This document shows positions 9,036 to 16,908 of a stretch of 64,000 nucleotides of DNA, piece after piece; within the stretch, counting starts at the first letter, position 1; the number at the start of each line of letters is the position of its first letter. The notes under the pieces were generated by a model, which was given only the letters and a program-made list of their open reading frames with translations, was not told the origin of the DNA and made no database searches. Origin of the DNA: Streptomyces alboniger. Lineage in GTDB: Bacteria > Actinomycetota > Actinomycetes > Streptomycetales > Streptomycetaceae. The position numbers were made by a program, and so were the translations under genes. The stretch spans positions 6,944,001-7,008,000 of the forward strand of contig NZ_CP023695.1 in assembly GCF_008704395.1 (NCBI RefSeq), in the 5' to 3' direction.

Positions 9036-10236
9036 TGTTCGCCTGCGCGCTCGCGGGCACGGGGTCCAGCCAGTTGACGTCGTAGCTCAGCACCACGCGA
9101 CCGTCGCCGCCGAGCGCCGGATGGGCCTGCGGGTTGTAGGCGGCCGTGTCCTGGCGTGCGGCGCTGTCCTTCGGCAGGGGCGCCTCGAAGCCCTTGGCGG
9201 GGCCGTGCCAGGGGCCGGTGGGGGAGCACGACCAGTACGACGTGACGTCGGTCAGGCCCTCGGCGCCCGCCGCCATGGTGAACAGCACATACGTCTCCTC
9301 GTCGCGCACCACCGTGAACGCGCTCCCCACCCCCTTGCGGCTGCCGTCCCCGAGCACCGGCCGCGACGGGCCCTCCCCCCACTCCTCGCCGTCCCAGTAC
9401 TCCCACGCGGCGGCGTCGGCGAGCCGGCCGTGCGGGACGCGCGCCACATGGGCGTCCGAGGAGGGGCGCGAGGCGGCCTGGGCGTCGGTGCCGCCGAAGA
9501 CGTACGTCCAGCCGTCCTCGTCGACGATCGTCACCCCGTACAGCACCCGCTTCTCCGGATCCGCGACCCGCTGCTGGTCGGACACCTTCACGATGCCCTC
9601 GACGCGCAGGTCCGGCAGGGAGAGCGTGGCGACCTCCGTGGCCAGGGGGACGCCGTAGATCCACGGGCCCTGGCTCGCCATGCGGTTCCACAGCAGGACG
9701 CGTACGACCTTCTCGTCCGAGCCCGGCGTACGGGGCTCGACCCGCGCCGCCACCGGCCAGCGCCACTGCTGGGGCGCCGGGTCGGTGAAGAGCGGGGTGG
9801 GCAGGGTGCGCTCCAGGGTGCCCGAGCGGGACATCACCACGGCCGAGTTGCGGACCATGGGCGCGTTCGGGTCGCGCCAGGTGTGCGGCTGTCCCGCCGT
9901 GTTGGGCGGCGCGTGGACCTGGCCGAGGAGGGTGTCGGAGAAGAGCCACAGCACCCGCCCGTCCGGCAGCCGGACCGAGTGGGTGCCGTCCCCGCCGGTC
10001 CAGTCGTCGGTCCGCGTCCGGTCGTCGCCGTAGCGCGCGAACGCGTCCGTGACCTTGTCGTCGGCGGACCAGGACGCCACGGTGCGGGGCCGGCACGCCG
10101 TCGTTCCCCTCCTGCCGTCGCCTCCCCGGTCGTCTCGGGGGAGGACGACGAGCAGGACGGCCGCGCAGGCGAGGGCGAGCAGCAGGACCAGCCAGATCCT
10201 GCCGTGCACCCCGCCGTGGCGCTCTTGGTCGGACAT
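8971..10236 (-). CDS. Membrane-anchored DUF4185 beta-propeller protein
   Basis: 421 residues. One hydrophobic helix (IWLVLLLALACAAVLLVVL, residues 14-32) anchors or exports the protein, and an extracellular beta-propeller-like domain follows. DUF4185 features include WLFSDTLLG, MVRNSAVV, VRVLLWNRM and the end motif SYDVNWLDPV. The fold resembles GH43-type or sialidase-type five-bladed propellers, but no catalytic assignment is possible. It starts 10 bp after the stop of the sialidase gene, so the two are one transcript. That suggests a joint role in handling extracellular glycans. Confidence 0.75.
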   Translation of the reverse strand: MSDQERHGGVHGRIWLVLLLALACAAVLLVVLPRDDRGGDGRRGTTACRPRTVASWSADDKVTDAFARYGDDRTRTDDWTGGDGTHSVRLPDGRVLWLFSDTLLGQVHAPPNTAGQPHTWRDPNAPMVRNSAVVMSRSGTLERTLPTPLFTDPAPQQWRWPVAARVEPRTPGSDEKVVRVLLWNRMASQGPWIYGVPLATEVATLSLPDLRVEGIVKVSDQQRVADPEKRVLYGVTIVDEDGWTYVFGGTDAQAASRPSSDAHVARVPHGRLADAAAWEYWDGEEWGEGPSRPVLGDGSRKGVGSAFTVVRDEETYVLFTMAAGAEGLTDVTSYWSCSPTGPWHGPAKGFEAPLPKDSAARQDTAAYNPQAHPALGGDGRVVLSYDVNWLDPVPASAQANINRNVALYRPRFVSLRLAEPR

Positions 10237-10246
10237 CCCCGGGACG

Positions 10247-12157
10247 TTAGTTGCTGCCGTGCACGCGGTCCATGGGGAGCTGGACGACGGTGTCCCGTGT
10301 CACAGGGGCGTTGGTGTCCCGCAGCGTATCCACCTCGGCGTCGCTCAGCGCCCTGTCGTACACTCCTACCTCGTCGATCGCCCCGGCGAAGTGGGCGCGG
10401 CTGTCGAGCCGCTGCGCGACGTGCACGCCGAAGGGCGAGTTGCGGGCGACCGAGCCCGGCACGTCGGTGGCGCTGACGGACGTGCCGTCGACGAACAGCG
10501 TCAGGCGCCCGTCGCCGCGGCGCAGCGCGATGTGGTGCCACTGGCCGTCGTTGTACGCGCTGGTGGTGCGCACGGACGCCGACCTCGGGGGCGTGCCGCC
10601 GTCCCGCGCGGTGATCAGGCCGGTGACGCGGTTGCTCGCGGGCTCGCCGCGCAGCCACACCTGCGGCTGGTTGGTGCCGATACCGCCCATCCAGAGCAGC
10701 GGCTGCTCGCCGGAGGTCGCGGAGTAACGGAACCACATCGAGGCGGTGAAATCACCCGTACCCAAGGGCAGTTGACGGCGGAAGGGCAGTCGTACGGCGT
10801 CGTCGGTGCCGTCGAAGGCGAGGGCGCCGCCGAAGCGGCCCCCGGTCTCGCGCGCCCCTCCGAGCACGGCCGCGGGGCGGGCCCCCGGAGCGCGGTCGCG
10901 GGTCGTCGGGTCCGGGCCCCGGCGCGGCTTCAGCCAGTCCTCGGTGAAGCGGGCGAAGCGGATCTCGTCGCGCGCGTCGACCGCTCCGCCCTCGTACATC
11001 AGGCCGACGTGCGTGCCGTCGGCCCGCACCAGGTCGGAGTAGCCGGACCAGTCCGTGGTCACCGTCGTGCCCCGGTCGACGCTGTCCCAGGTGCGGCCGC
11101 CGTCGTAGGAGGAGCGGATCTGCATCGTGCGGCGGCGGTCGGGGTCGCCGGGGCAGCCGAGCAGCATCCGCTTGCCGAACCGCAAGGTGGAGCACTGCAC
11201 TTGCGGGGCGTACAGATCGGGGATCGCGCGGAAGGGCGCTGCGAAGGAGTCGCCGCCGTCGCGGCTCACCGCGTGCGAGCGGTGGCCCAGGTCGGTGCCG
11301 TCCTGCTCGCGCCCGCTGACGTAGACGGTTCCGTCGGGCCGCTCGGTGAGGGTCATCTCCGAGGGCTTCTGGCGGAAGACGCCGTTCTCGCTTATCGGGT
11401 ACGAGTCGGTGGCGCCGATCCTCCAGTGGTCGCCGCCGTCGTCGCTGACGGCCAGGGCGGCGTGGTTGGCGGTGACCCGGTCGCCGTCCCACGTCTCGGC
11501 GTTGACGGCGAGGGCGAGCCGTCCCGCGTGCTTGCCCCGGGACAGCTGGATGCCGTGCACGGGGCCGGTCGCGTACCAGGAGTTCCAGTCCTCCGGCAGG
11601 ATCTCGTCACTCAGGTCGCGCGGGCGGGACCAACTGCGGCCGTCGTCGTCGCTGTACTGCATGTGGGGCGTGCGGTCGCACGGCACCGCGCAGTTTGCGC
11701 CGTCGGTGCGGCCGGTGTTGTACGTCTCCGCCAGCAGGACACGCCCGCTCCCGCGGTCCACGACCGGCGCGGGATTGCCGTGCGTGTCACCGGCGCCCTC
11801 GTTGACGACCTGGAGCGGGCCCCAGGTGCGGCCGCCGTCGTGCGACCGCTTGAGTACCAGGTCTATGTCGCCCGCGTCGCTGCAATCGTTGACGCGGCCC
11901 TCGGCGAAGGCGAGCAGGGTGCCCTTCGTCGTCCGCACGACGGCGGGGATGCGGAAGCAGGCGTATCCGGGATCCTGCGAGGCCTTGAACAGCACCTGCT
12001 GCTCGAACGCCGGTGTCCGCTCGACCGACGCCTGCGTGGCCCGCGCCGAGGGCGCGGGGAGCAGGGTGCCGACGACCGCCGCGTTCACCGCGGCGGTCAC
12101 GGCGGCGGCCCATCTGAGGAATCTGAGGCGTACGGGGAGGCTCGAACTCGACGGCAT
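10247..12157 (-). CDS. Secreted exo-alpha-sialidase with C-terminal LamG domain
   Basis: 636 residues. The signal peptide runs to about residue 42 (ending PSARATQA). The six-bladed sialidase domain has the FRIP motif at 68-71 and five Asp-box repeats: SHDGGRTW, SDDDGRSW, SDDGGDHW, SRDGGDSF and SYDGGRTW. A concanavalin/LamG-type module follows (ALAFDGTDDAVRLP ... TASMWFRYSA ... WHHIALRRGDGRLTLFVDG ... GAIDEVGVYDRALSDAE). The enzyme should release terminal sialic acid from glycans outside the cell, with the LamG module aiding binding. The ATG at 12157 is chosen because it begins the signal peptide. It heads a two-gene operon with the DUF4185 protein. Confidence 0.9.
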   Translation of the reverse strand: MPSSSSLPVRLRFLRWAAAVTAAVNAAVVGTLLPAPSARATQASVERTPAFEQQVLFKASQDPGYACFRIPAVVRTTKGTLLAFAEGRVNDCSDAGDIDLVLKRSHDGGRTWGPLQVVNEGAGDTHGNPAPVVDRGSGRVLLAETYNTGRTDGANCAVPCDRTPHMQYSDDDGRSWSRPRDLSDEILPEDWNSWYATGPVHGIQLSRGKHAGRLALAVNAETWDGDRVTANHAALAVSDDGGDHWRIGATDSYPISENGVFRQKPSEMTLTERPDGTVYVSGREQDGTDLGHRSHAVSRDGGDSFAAPFRAIPDLYAPQVQCSTLRFGKRMLLGCPGDPDRRRTMQIRSSYDGGRTWDSVDRGTTVTTDWSGYSDLVRADGTHVGLMYEGGAVDARDEIRFARFTEDWLKPRRGPDPTTRDRAPGARPAAVLGGARETGGRFGGALAFDGTDDAVRLPFRRQLPLGTGDFTASMWFRYSATSGEQPLLWMGGIGTNQPQVWLRGEPASNRVTGLITARDGGTPPRSASVRTTSAYNDGQWHHIALRRGDGRLTLFVDGTSVSATDVPGSVARNSPFGVHVAQRLDSRAHFAGAIDEVGVYDRALSDAEVDTLRDTNAPVTRDTVVQLPMDRVHGSN

Positions 12158-12279
12158 GGTGCGGCCCGCCTTTCCTGGCGACGGCGATGGCGCTAGGACG
12201 TCCTGACATCCCACGTCCTATGTGCGCGCCACAGACGGTACTGGGGCCCACCACACCTCACAAGAACCGTGCGCCCGGG

Positions 12280-12313
12280 GGCCCGCGCGCGCCGCTCCCG
12301 GCGCGCGCGGGCC
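12280..12313. terminator. Strong GC hairpin terminator
   Basis: A perfect 14-bp stem (GGCCCGCGCGCGCC paired with its reverse complement) closes a 6-nt loop GCTCCC. It lies 17 bp downstream of the MDR oxidoreductase stop and upstream of the sialidase gene, which is on the same strand. There is no U-run, as is usual in streptomycetes. It should separate the two transcripts. Confidence 0.65.
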
Positions 12314-12329
12314 GGGGGGTGACGGGCCG

Positions 12330-13253
12330 TCACGGGATCAGGACCACCTTTCCGAGATTGCCCCGCCCCTCGATCACCGCATGGGCGAGCGCCGCGTCCT
12401 CCAACGCGAACCGCGCGTGCACGGCGGGCCGCAGTTCGCCCGCCGCGTACAGCCGCCACAGTTCCCGTCGCCACGCCTCGTACAGGTCGGGCCTGCCGCG
12501 CGCGATCAGTGCGATCTGGAAGCCGACGACGGACTTCGCGCCGGTAAGCAGGTCATGGGCCGCCACGGTGCCGCCGCCCGAGCTGTAGGCCACCAGCCGG
12601 CCGTGTGGGGCGAGGGCTTGGACGGCGGGCGCGAGCAGTTCGCCGCCCACCGCGTCCAGGGCGTAGTCGACGGGCTCGCCCCAGTCCTGACGGTCGTACG
12701 TGATGACGTCGTCGACACCCAGCCCGCGCACGAAGCCCGCCTTGCGCGAGTCGGAGACGGCGCCGACGATCCGTCCGGCCCCCCTCACCCTCGCGAGCTG
12801 CACCGCGAGATGACCGACCCCGCTTGCCGCGGCCGTGACGAGCGCGGCCTCGCCCGGCTCGGGGCGTGCGGCGTCCAGCGCGCCTAGGGCGACGAGTCCG
12901 GAGCGGACCAGCGCGACCGCGTCGACCGCGCTCGCACCGTCGGGCACGGGCGAGGCCATCGCGGTGTGGAGCAGGGCGTAGTCGGCGTAGCCGTGCCCGA
13001 AGACGAGGCCCGTGACGCGGTCGCCCGGTGCGTGGCCGGTGACACCCTCGCCGAGCGCGACGACCTCTCCCGCGATCTCACCCCCGAGGGCGATCGGTTC
13101 GCGGGGCTCGCGGACTTTGCGGACGACGGGCAGTGTCACCCCGGCCGCCTCCACGCGGACGAGGAGCTCGCCGGGCCCCGGCTCGGGGACGGGCGCCTCC
13201 TCCAGGAACAGCACTTCGGGGCCGCCGCTGCGTTCGTATCGGACGCGACGCAT
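12330..13253 (-). CDS. MDR-family NAD(P)-dependent oxidoreductase (quinone reductase-like)
   Basis: 307 residues with a GroES-like N-terminal domain (PGPGELLVRVEAAGV ... GGEIAGEVVALGEGV) and a Rossmann domain (LVTAAASGVGHLAVQLARVRGA). No zinc-ligand cysteines are visible, so it belongs with the zinc-free quinone oxidoreductases that reduce electrophilic substrates. The ATG at 13253 follows GGAGG. It is divergent from a MarR-family gene; MarR regulators commonly repress such redox-detoxification enzymes in response to phenolics or oxidants. Confidence 0.85.
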   Translation of the reverse strand: MRRVRYERSGGPEVLFLEEAPVPEPGPGELLVRVEAAGVTLPVVRKVREPREPIALGGEIAGEVVALGEGVTGHAPGDRVTGLVFGHGYADYALLHTAMASPVPDGASAVDAVALVRSGLVALGALDAARPEPGEAALVTAAASGVGHLAVQLARVRGAGRIVGAVSDSRKAGFVRGLGVDDVITYDRQDWGEPVDYALDAVGGELLAPAVQALAPHGRLVAYSSGGGTVAAHDLLTGAKSVVGFQIALIARGRPDLYEAWRRELWRLYAAGELRPAVHARFALEDAALAHAVIEGRGNLGKVVLIP

Positions 13254-13279
13254 CCGCACCACCTCCAGAGTGGACAGGG

Positions 13280-13330
13280 AATCGTTGGATGTCCCAACGG
13301 TACGGTATGTCGTGGGGTGGTCCAATGATT
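13280..13330. promoter_or_regulatory. MarR-type operator region
   Basis: The 94-bp divergent spacer has a perfect palindrome CGTTGG-N5-CCAACG at 13283-13299. A second, inverted copy of its outer half (AATCGTTGGA at 13280-13289 versus TCCAATGATT at 13321-13330) lies near the MarR start. Two related dyads between divergent genes fit a MarR repressor controlling itself and the oxidoreductase. Confidence 0.5.
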
Positions 13331-13347
13331 TTCGCTAGGCTTCTCCC

Positions 13348-13815
13348 ATGCCCACGACGCCGCCCGCCCCCAGCACGATCCGCACCCTCCCCAGCTGGCT
13401 GCTCGGCCGAGCAGCCGCCCGAGGCCGCGGCCTGGTCGCCGACGCGCTGGCCGAGGAGGGGTTGAAGATGTGGCACCACGTGGTGCTGGCCGCCGTCGCC
13501 GACCTCGGCCCGCTCGCCCAGGCGGAGCTGGGCCGCAGCGTCCGGCTCGACCCCAAGGACATGGTTGGCGTCCTCAACGACCTCCAGGCGCAGGGGCTCG
13601 TCGACCGCGCCCCCGACCTCAAGGACCGCCGCAAGAACGCGATCACGATCACGGCCGAGGGCAAGCGGCTCGTGACGCGCTGCGCCGAGGCTGCCGAGCG
13701 GGCCAACGACGAACTGCTCGCGCCCCTTTCGGCGGCCGAGCGCGAGCGGTTCCTGGCGATGCTGACCAGGATCTCCGGCGTTGCGGAGGACGGTCGGGTC
13801 CAGGACGGTGCGTGA
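13348..13815 (+). CDS. MarR-family transcriptional regulator
   Basis: 155 residues with the winged-HTH layout of MarR proteins: LKMWHHVVLAAVADLGPL, AQAELGRSVRLDPKDMVGVLNDL as recognition region, then the wing DLKDRRKNAITITAEG. It should bind as a dimer to the palindromes in the upstream spacer and repress itself and the divergent MDR oxidoreductase until a ligand or oxidant releases it. The ligand is unknown. Confidence 0.87.
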   Translation: MPTTPPAPSTIRTLPSWLLGRAAARGRGLVADALAEEGLKMWHHVVLAAVADLGPLAQAELGRSVRLDPKDMVGVLNDLQAQGLVDRAPDLKDRRKNAITITAEGKRLVTRCAEAAERANDELLAPLSAAERERFLAMLTRISGVAEDGRVQDGA

Positions 13816-13870
13816 CGGCACAGGCGGGTAGCCGGGGGGGCCGGTCCGCCCGGGACGGGGACGCCGACCG

Positions 13871-14719
13871 TTATCCCTGGGCCGTCGCGGACCGCAGGGC
13901 GACGCGGTGTTCGCCCGCGTACACGTTCATGGAGGAGCCGCGCAGGAAACCGACCAGCGTCAGACCGGTCTCGGCGGCCAGGTCGACCGCCAGTGAGGAC
14001 GGGGCGGAGACCGCGGCGAGCAGCGGGACGCCCGCCATCACCGCCTTCTGCGCGAGTTCGAACGAGGCGCGGCCCGAGACGAGCAGGATCGCGCGCGACA
14101 GCGGGAGCCGGCCCTCCTGGAGGGCGCGGCCGACGAGTTTGTCGACGGCGTTGTGCCGGCCCACGTCCTCGCGGATGTCGAGCAGCCGCCCCTCCTCGTC
14201 GAACAGGGCGGCCGCGTGCAGCCCTCCGGTCCGGTCGAAGACACGCTGGGACTCGCGCAGCCGGTCGGGGAGGCTCGCGAGGAGTTCCGTCGTGACGCGG
14301 ACCGGGGGCGTGTCGGCGATCTGCCACCTGGCGGTGGTGCGCACGGCGTCGAGGCTCGCCTTGCCGCACAGGCCGCACGAGGAGGTCGTGTAGACGTTCC
14401 GCTCCAGGGTGATGTCGGGCAGGACGACGTCGGGCGCGGTGCTGACGTCCACCACGTTGTACGTGTTCGAGCCGTCCTCGGCGGCCCCCGCGCAGTACAC
14501 GATGGAGCGCAGGTCCTCGGCGCTCCCGAAAACTCCCTCGCTCACCAGGAACCCCGCCGCGAGCGCGAAGTCGTCGCCCGGGGTGCGCATGGTGATGGCG
14601 AGCGGCCTGCCGTTCAGCCGGATCTCCAGGGGCTCCTCGGCGACCAGGGTGTCGGGCCGCTCGGAGACGTGCCCGTCCCGGATCCGGATGACCTTGCGTC
14701 GCTCCGTGACTCGTCCCAT
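13871..14719 (-). CDS. fdhD: FdhD, sulfurtransferase for formate dehydrogenase maturation
   Basis: 282 residues. FdhD passes sulfur from a cysteine desulfurase to the molybdenum cofactor of formate dehydrogenases. The active-site pair is in TTSSCGLCGKAS (Cys115, Cys118). Other family blocks are GDDFALAAGFLVSEG, GLHAAALFDEEG, REDVGRHNAVDKLVG and ILLVSGRASFEL. The ATG at 14719 begins the conserved N-terminus (RRKVIRIRDG); no good Shine-Dalgarno sequence precedes it. No formate dehydrogenase gene is in the window, so the client enzyme is elsewhere. Confidence 0.92.
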   Translation of the reverse strand: MGRVTERRKVIRIRDGHVSERPDTLVAEEPLEIRLNGRPLAITMRTPGDDFALAAGFLVSEGVFGSAEDLRSIVYCAGAAEDGSNTYNVVDVSTAPDVVLPDITLERNVYTTSSCGLCGKASLDAVRTTARWQIADTPPVRVTTELLASLPDRLRESQRVFDRTGGLHAAALFDEEGRLLDIREDVGRHNAVDKLVGRALQEGRLPLSRAILLVSGRASFELAQKAVMAGVPLLAAVSAPSSLAVDLAAETGLTLVGFLRGSSMNVYAGEHRVALRSATAQG

Positions 14720-14911
14720 GTCTTGATCAGTCCCGGTTCTGTACGTGTCGGCAGCCGAGGCGGCCCCCGGGCTCCCATTCTCGTACACAAGGTCACACAG
14801 CCCATCGGAGGGTGACCGGATCATGAGAAGCATCCAAAGCGGGCGTGCCTTTCCTGTTGCTTTACGTGTCCTGTTACCGGTGAGTCGCTGACCACACTGG
14901 AGGGTCCCGCA

Positions 14912-14956
14912 TCTCCGGAACCAACTTCTCCGGCACCAACATCTCCGGCACCAAGG
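14912..14956 (+). repeat. Three tandem 15-bp repeats before the KAS III gene
   Basis: Three near-identical 15-bp units (TCTCCGGMACCAAC plus one base) end 11 bp before the ATG of the ketoacyl synthase. They are in frame with the gene and would read as Ser-Gly-Thr-Asn repeats. There is an in-frame TGA at 14881 and no ATG, GTG or TTG between it and the gene, so they appear untranslated. The last unit supplies AAGGGGG, the probable ribosome binding site. Confidence 0.6.
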
Positions 14957-14967
14957 GGGACCCGTAC

Positions 14968-15915
14968 ATGCACGGCTCGCGCATCGCCGCTGTCGGCCAC
15001 TACCAACCCGCCAAGATCCTCACCAACGAGGACCTGGCGGGTCTGGTCGACACCAGCGACGAGTGGATCCGCTCCCGGGTGGGCATCCGCACCCGTCACA
15101 TCGCGGGGCCCGAGGAGCCGGTCGACGAGCTGGCCGCGCACGCCGGCGGCAAGGCGCTGGCTGCCGCGGGCCTGACCCCCGACGCCATCGACCTCGTCCT
15201 GGTCGCCACCTCCACGGCCATCGACCGCTCGCCGAACATGGCCGCCCGCGTGGCGGCCCGGCTGGGCATCCCCTCGCCGTCCGCGATGGACATCAACGTC
15301 GTGTGCGCCGGCTTCACACACGCCCTCGCCACCGCCGACCACACCCTGCGGGCCGGGGCCGCCACGCGCGCCCTGGTCATCGGCGCGGACAAGATGTCCG
15401 AGGTCACCGACTGGACGGACCGCACCTCGTGCGTGCTGACCGGTGACGGCGCGGGCGCCGCCGTCGTCGAGGCCTGCGGGCCCGGCGAGGAGGCGGGCAT
15501 CGGCCCGGTGCTGTGGGGCTCGGTGCCCGAGATGGGCCACGCCGTCCGCATCGAGGGCACCCCGCCGCGCTTCGCCCAGGAGGGGCAGAGCGTCTACCGC
15601 TGGGCGACGACGCAGCTGCCGCCGCTGGCCCGCGCGGCCTGCGAGCGCGCCGGACTGACCCCGGCCGACCTCGCCGGACTCGTCCTGCACCAGGCCAACC
15701 TCCGCATCATCGAGCCGCTCGCGGAGCGCATCGGCGCGGTCAACGCCGTCGTCGCACGCGACGTCGTGGACTCCGGGAACACCTCGGCGGCGAGCATCCC
15801 GATGGCACTGTCCAAGCTGGTCGAGCGCGGGGAGCTGCGTTCCGGCGATCCGGTCCTGCTCTTCGGCTTCGGCGGGAACCTCTCGTACGCGGGACAGGTC
15901 GTGCGCTGCCCGTAG
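14968..15915 (+). CDS. Beta-ketoacyl-ACP synthase III family protein
   Basis: 315 residues of the FabH fold, catalysing a Claisen condensation that starts a fatty acid or polyketide chain. The triad is intact: Cys113 in NVVCAGF, His241 in LHQANLRI and Asn271 in SGNTSAAS. Other blocks are TSDEWIRSRVGIRTRHIA and LTGDGAGAAVVEA. Length is normal. It stands apart from other fatty-acid genes, so it is more likely a secondary KAS III-like enzyme than the housekeeping FabH. ATG follows AAGGGGG. It converges on a PaaI thioesterase, 7 bp away. Confidence 0.87.
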   Translation: MHGSRIAAVGHYQPAKILTNEDLAGLVDTSDEWIRSRVGIRTRHIAGPEEPVDELAAHAGGKALAAAGLTPDAIDLVLVATSTAIDRSPNMAARVAARLGIPSPSAMDINVVCAGFTHALATADHTLRAGAATRALVIGADKMSEVTDWTDRTSCVLTGDGAGAAVVEACGPGEEAGIGPVLWGSVPEMGHAVRIEGTPPRFAQEGQSVYRWATTQLPPLARAACERAGLTPADLAGLVLHQANLRIIEPLAERIGAVNAVVARDVVDSGNTSAASIPMALSKLVERGELRSGDPVLLFGFGGNLSYAGQVVRCP

Positions 15916-15922
15916 CGGCCCG

Positions 15923-16345
15923 CTAGCTCCTGGCGCCGAGTACCGCCTGCGTCTGCGTGGTCTGACCCGCCAGCCGCCCCTGATCGTCGTACATCTCGGT
16001 CTGCACGACGATGAAGGAGCCGCCGATGTGCAGCGGGCGGGCGACGGCTCGGGCCGTTCCGGAGCGCACGGCCCGCAGGAAGTTCGTCTTGGACTCGATT
16101 GTCGAAGTGGCCGCGCCCTCGGGCAGGTTGAGGAACGCGCACACCGCGCCGACCGTGTCGGCGAGCGTCATCACCGCCCCGCCGTGCAGCACCCCGCCCA
16201 CCGTGCACAGTTCCGGCGACCACGGCAGGGTGCCCTCCACGCGGTCGGGCCCCGCCTCTTCGAAGGTGATGCCGAGGTGCCCGGCGAAGGGGACGAGGGA
16301 GAGCAGTTGGGCGCGCGGATCGTTCTGGGCAAGGGTGTCTGACAT
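15923..16345 (-). CDS. PaaI-family hotdog thioesterase
   Basis: 140 residues of hotdog fold. The active-site block is LCTVGGVLHGGAVMTLADTVGAVCA, followed by TIESKTNFLRAVRSGTARA. These enzymes hydrolyse acyl- or aryl-CoA thioesters to release CoA. The ATG at 16345 follows GGAAGG. A TTACCT-N3-AGGTAA palindrome 65 bp upstream resembles fatty-acid-regulator operators, which supports a role in acyl-CoA metabolism. Confidence 0.85.
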   Translation of the reverse strand: MSDTLAQNDPRAQLLSLVPFAGHLGITFEEAGPDRVEGTLPWSPELCTVGGVLHGGAVMTLADTVGAVCAFLNLPEGAATSTIESKTNFLRAVRSGTARAVARPLHIGGSFIVVQTEMYDDQGRLAGQTTQTQAVLGARS

Positions 16346-16409
16346 GAGGCGACCTTCCACTGGGGGGTGGCGGACCACCATCGTGCGGTACGTCCCCGGG
16401 AGGCGTCGA

Positions 16410-16424
16410 TTACCTCAGAGGTAA
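16410..16424. promoter_or_regulatory. Palindrome, candidate acyl-CoA-responsive TetR operator
   Basis: TTACCT-CAG-AGGTAA is a perfect 6-bp inverted repeat upstream of the thioesterase gene on its strand. It resembles the TTAC...GTAA element upstream of the acyl-CoA ligase at 4326. Palindromes of this form are common in front of beta-oxidation genes in actinobacteria. Confidence 0.45.
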
Positions 16425-16514
16425 GCCGGGCGCGGCACCGCAGAGGACCAGCCACAGCATCGGAGTTGCTTTGTCCCGCGCAACTCCAGGCGCGGTTGCT
16501 CAAGCGGCCCGGGC

Positions 16515-16860
16515 ATGACGAGATCGCCCCGGGGGCTCGTCGGCGACCTCACCGGGGACGGCGTCGCCGCATCTCGCACCGCCTCGAAGAGATCCGCCGC
16601 ATCGGCGACCGCGTCACCATCCACAAGGACTGCCGCGCCCTCGCGGGTGGCCTGCCAACGAAGTCCACGCCGACCGGGGACGTCGTGGTGCTCATGACCG
16701 GCCGCAACGTCGAGTACGCCTTCCCGGAGCGGCCCGCCGCAGGGCGAACCGCCGAACAAGCCGCCACCGAGCCCGTGTTGAGCGTGCGGGGACCCGCCCG
16801 GCACGGCGAGTTCGAACCCCCTGCGCTCGGGACGCCGCGGGGACTGACCGGACCACCGCA
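16515..16860 (+). pseudogene. Remnant of a sugar ABC-transporter ATP-binding gene (RbsA/MglA type)
   Basis: A decayed piece of the middle of a sugar-import ATPase. In one frame LVGDLTGDGVA matches the segment after Walker B. The homology then jumps by a frameshift near 16560-16570 to another frame reading ISHRLEEIRRIGDRVTI, the family's SHRLEE (H-loop) block. It continues with ALAGGLP, DVVVLMTGRNVEYAFPER and EPVLSVRG ... GEFEP, the linker to the second ATPase half, and dissolves after about 16850. Walker A, signature motif and the second half are absent. Codon third positions stay G/C-rich, so decay is fairly recent. No permease or binding protein remains nearby. Confidence 0.7.
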
Positions 16861-16908
16861 CGGAGGTCGCGGAGGGCCCCTCTCCCCGGGCCGGCAGGAC
16901 ACGGCGGC

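Noticed and set aside
10049..12196. Plus-strand open frame of about 700 codons opposite the sialidase and DUF4185 genes
   Set aside because: The minus-strand proteins have Asp-boxes, signal peptides and normal lengths. The plus frame shows no recognisable domain.
16415..16861. Minus-strand open frame of about 150 codons in the ABC-ATPase relic region
   Set aside because: Its translation has no family resemblance, whereas the plus strand carries block-by-block similarity to sugar ABC ATPases.
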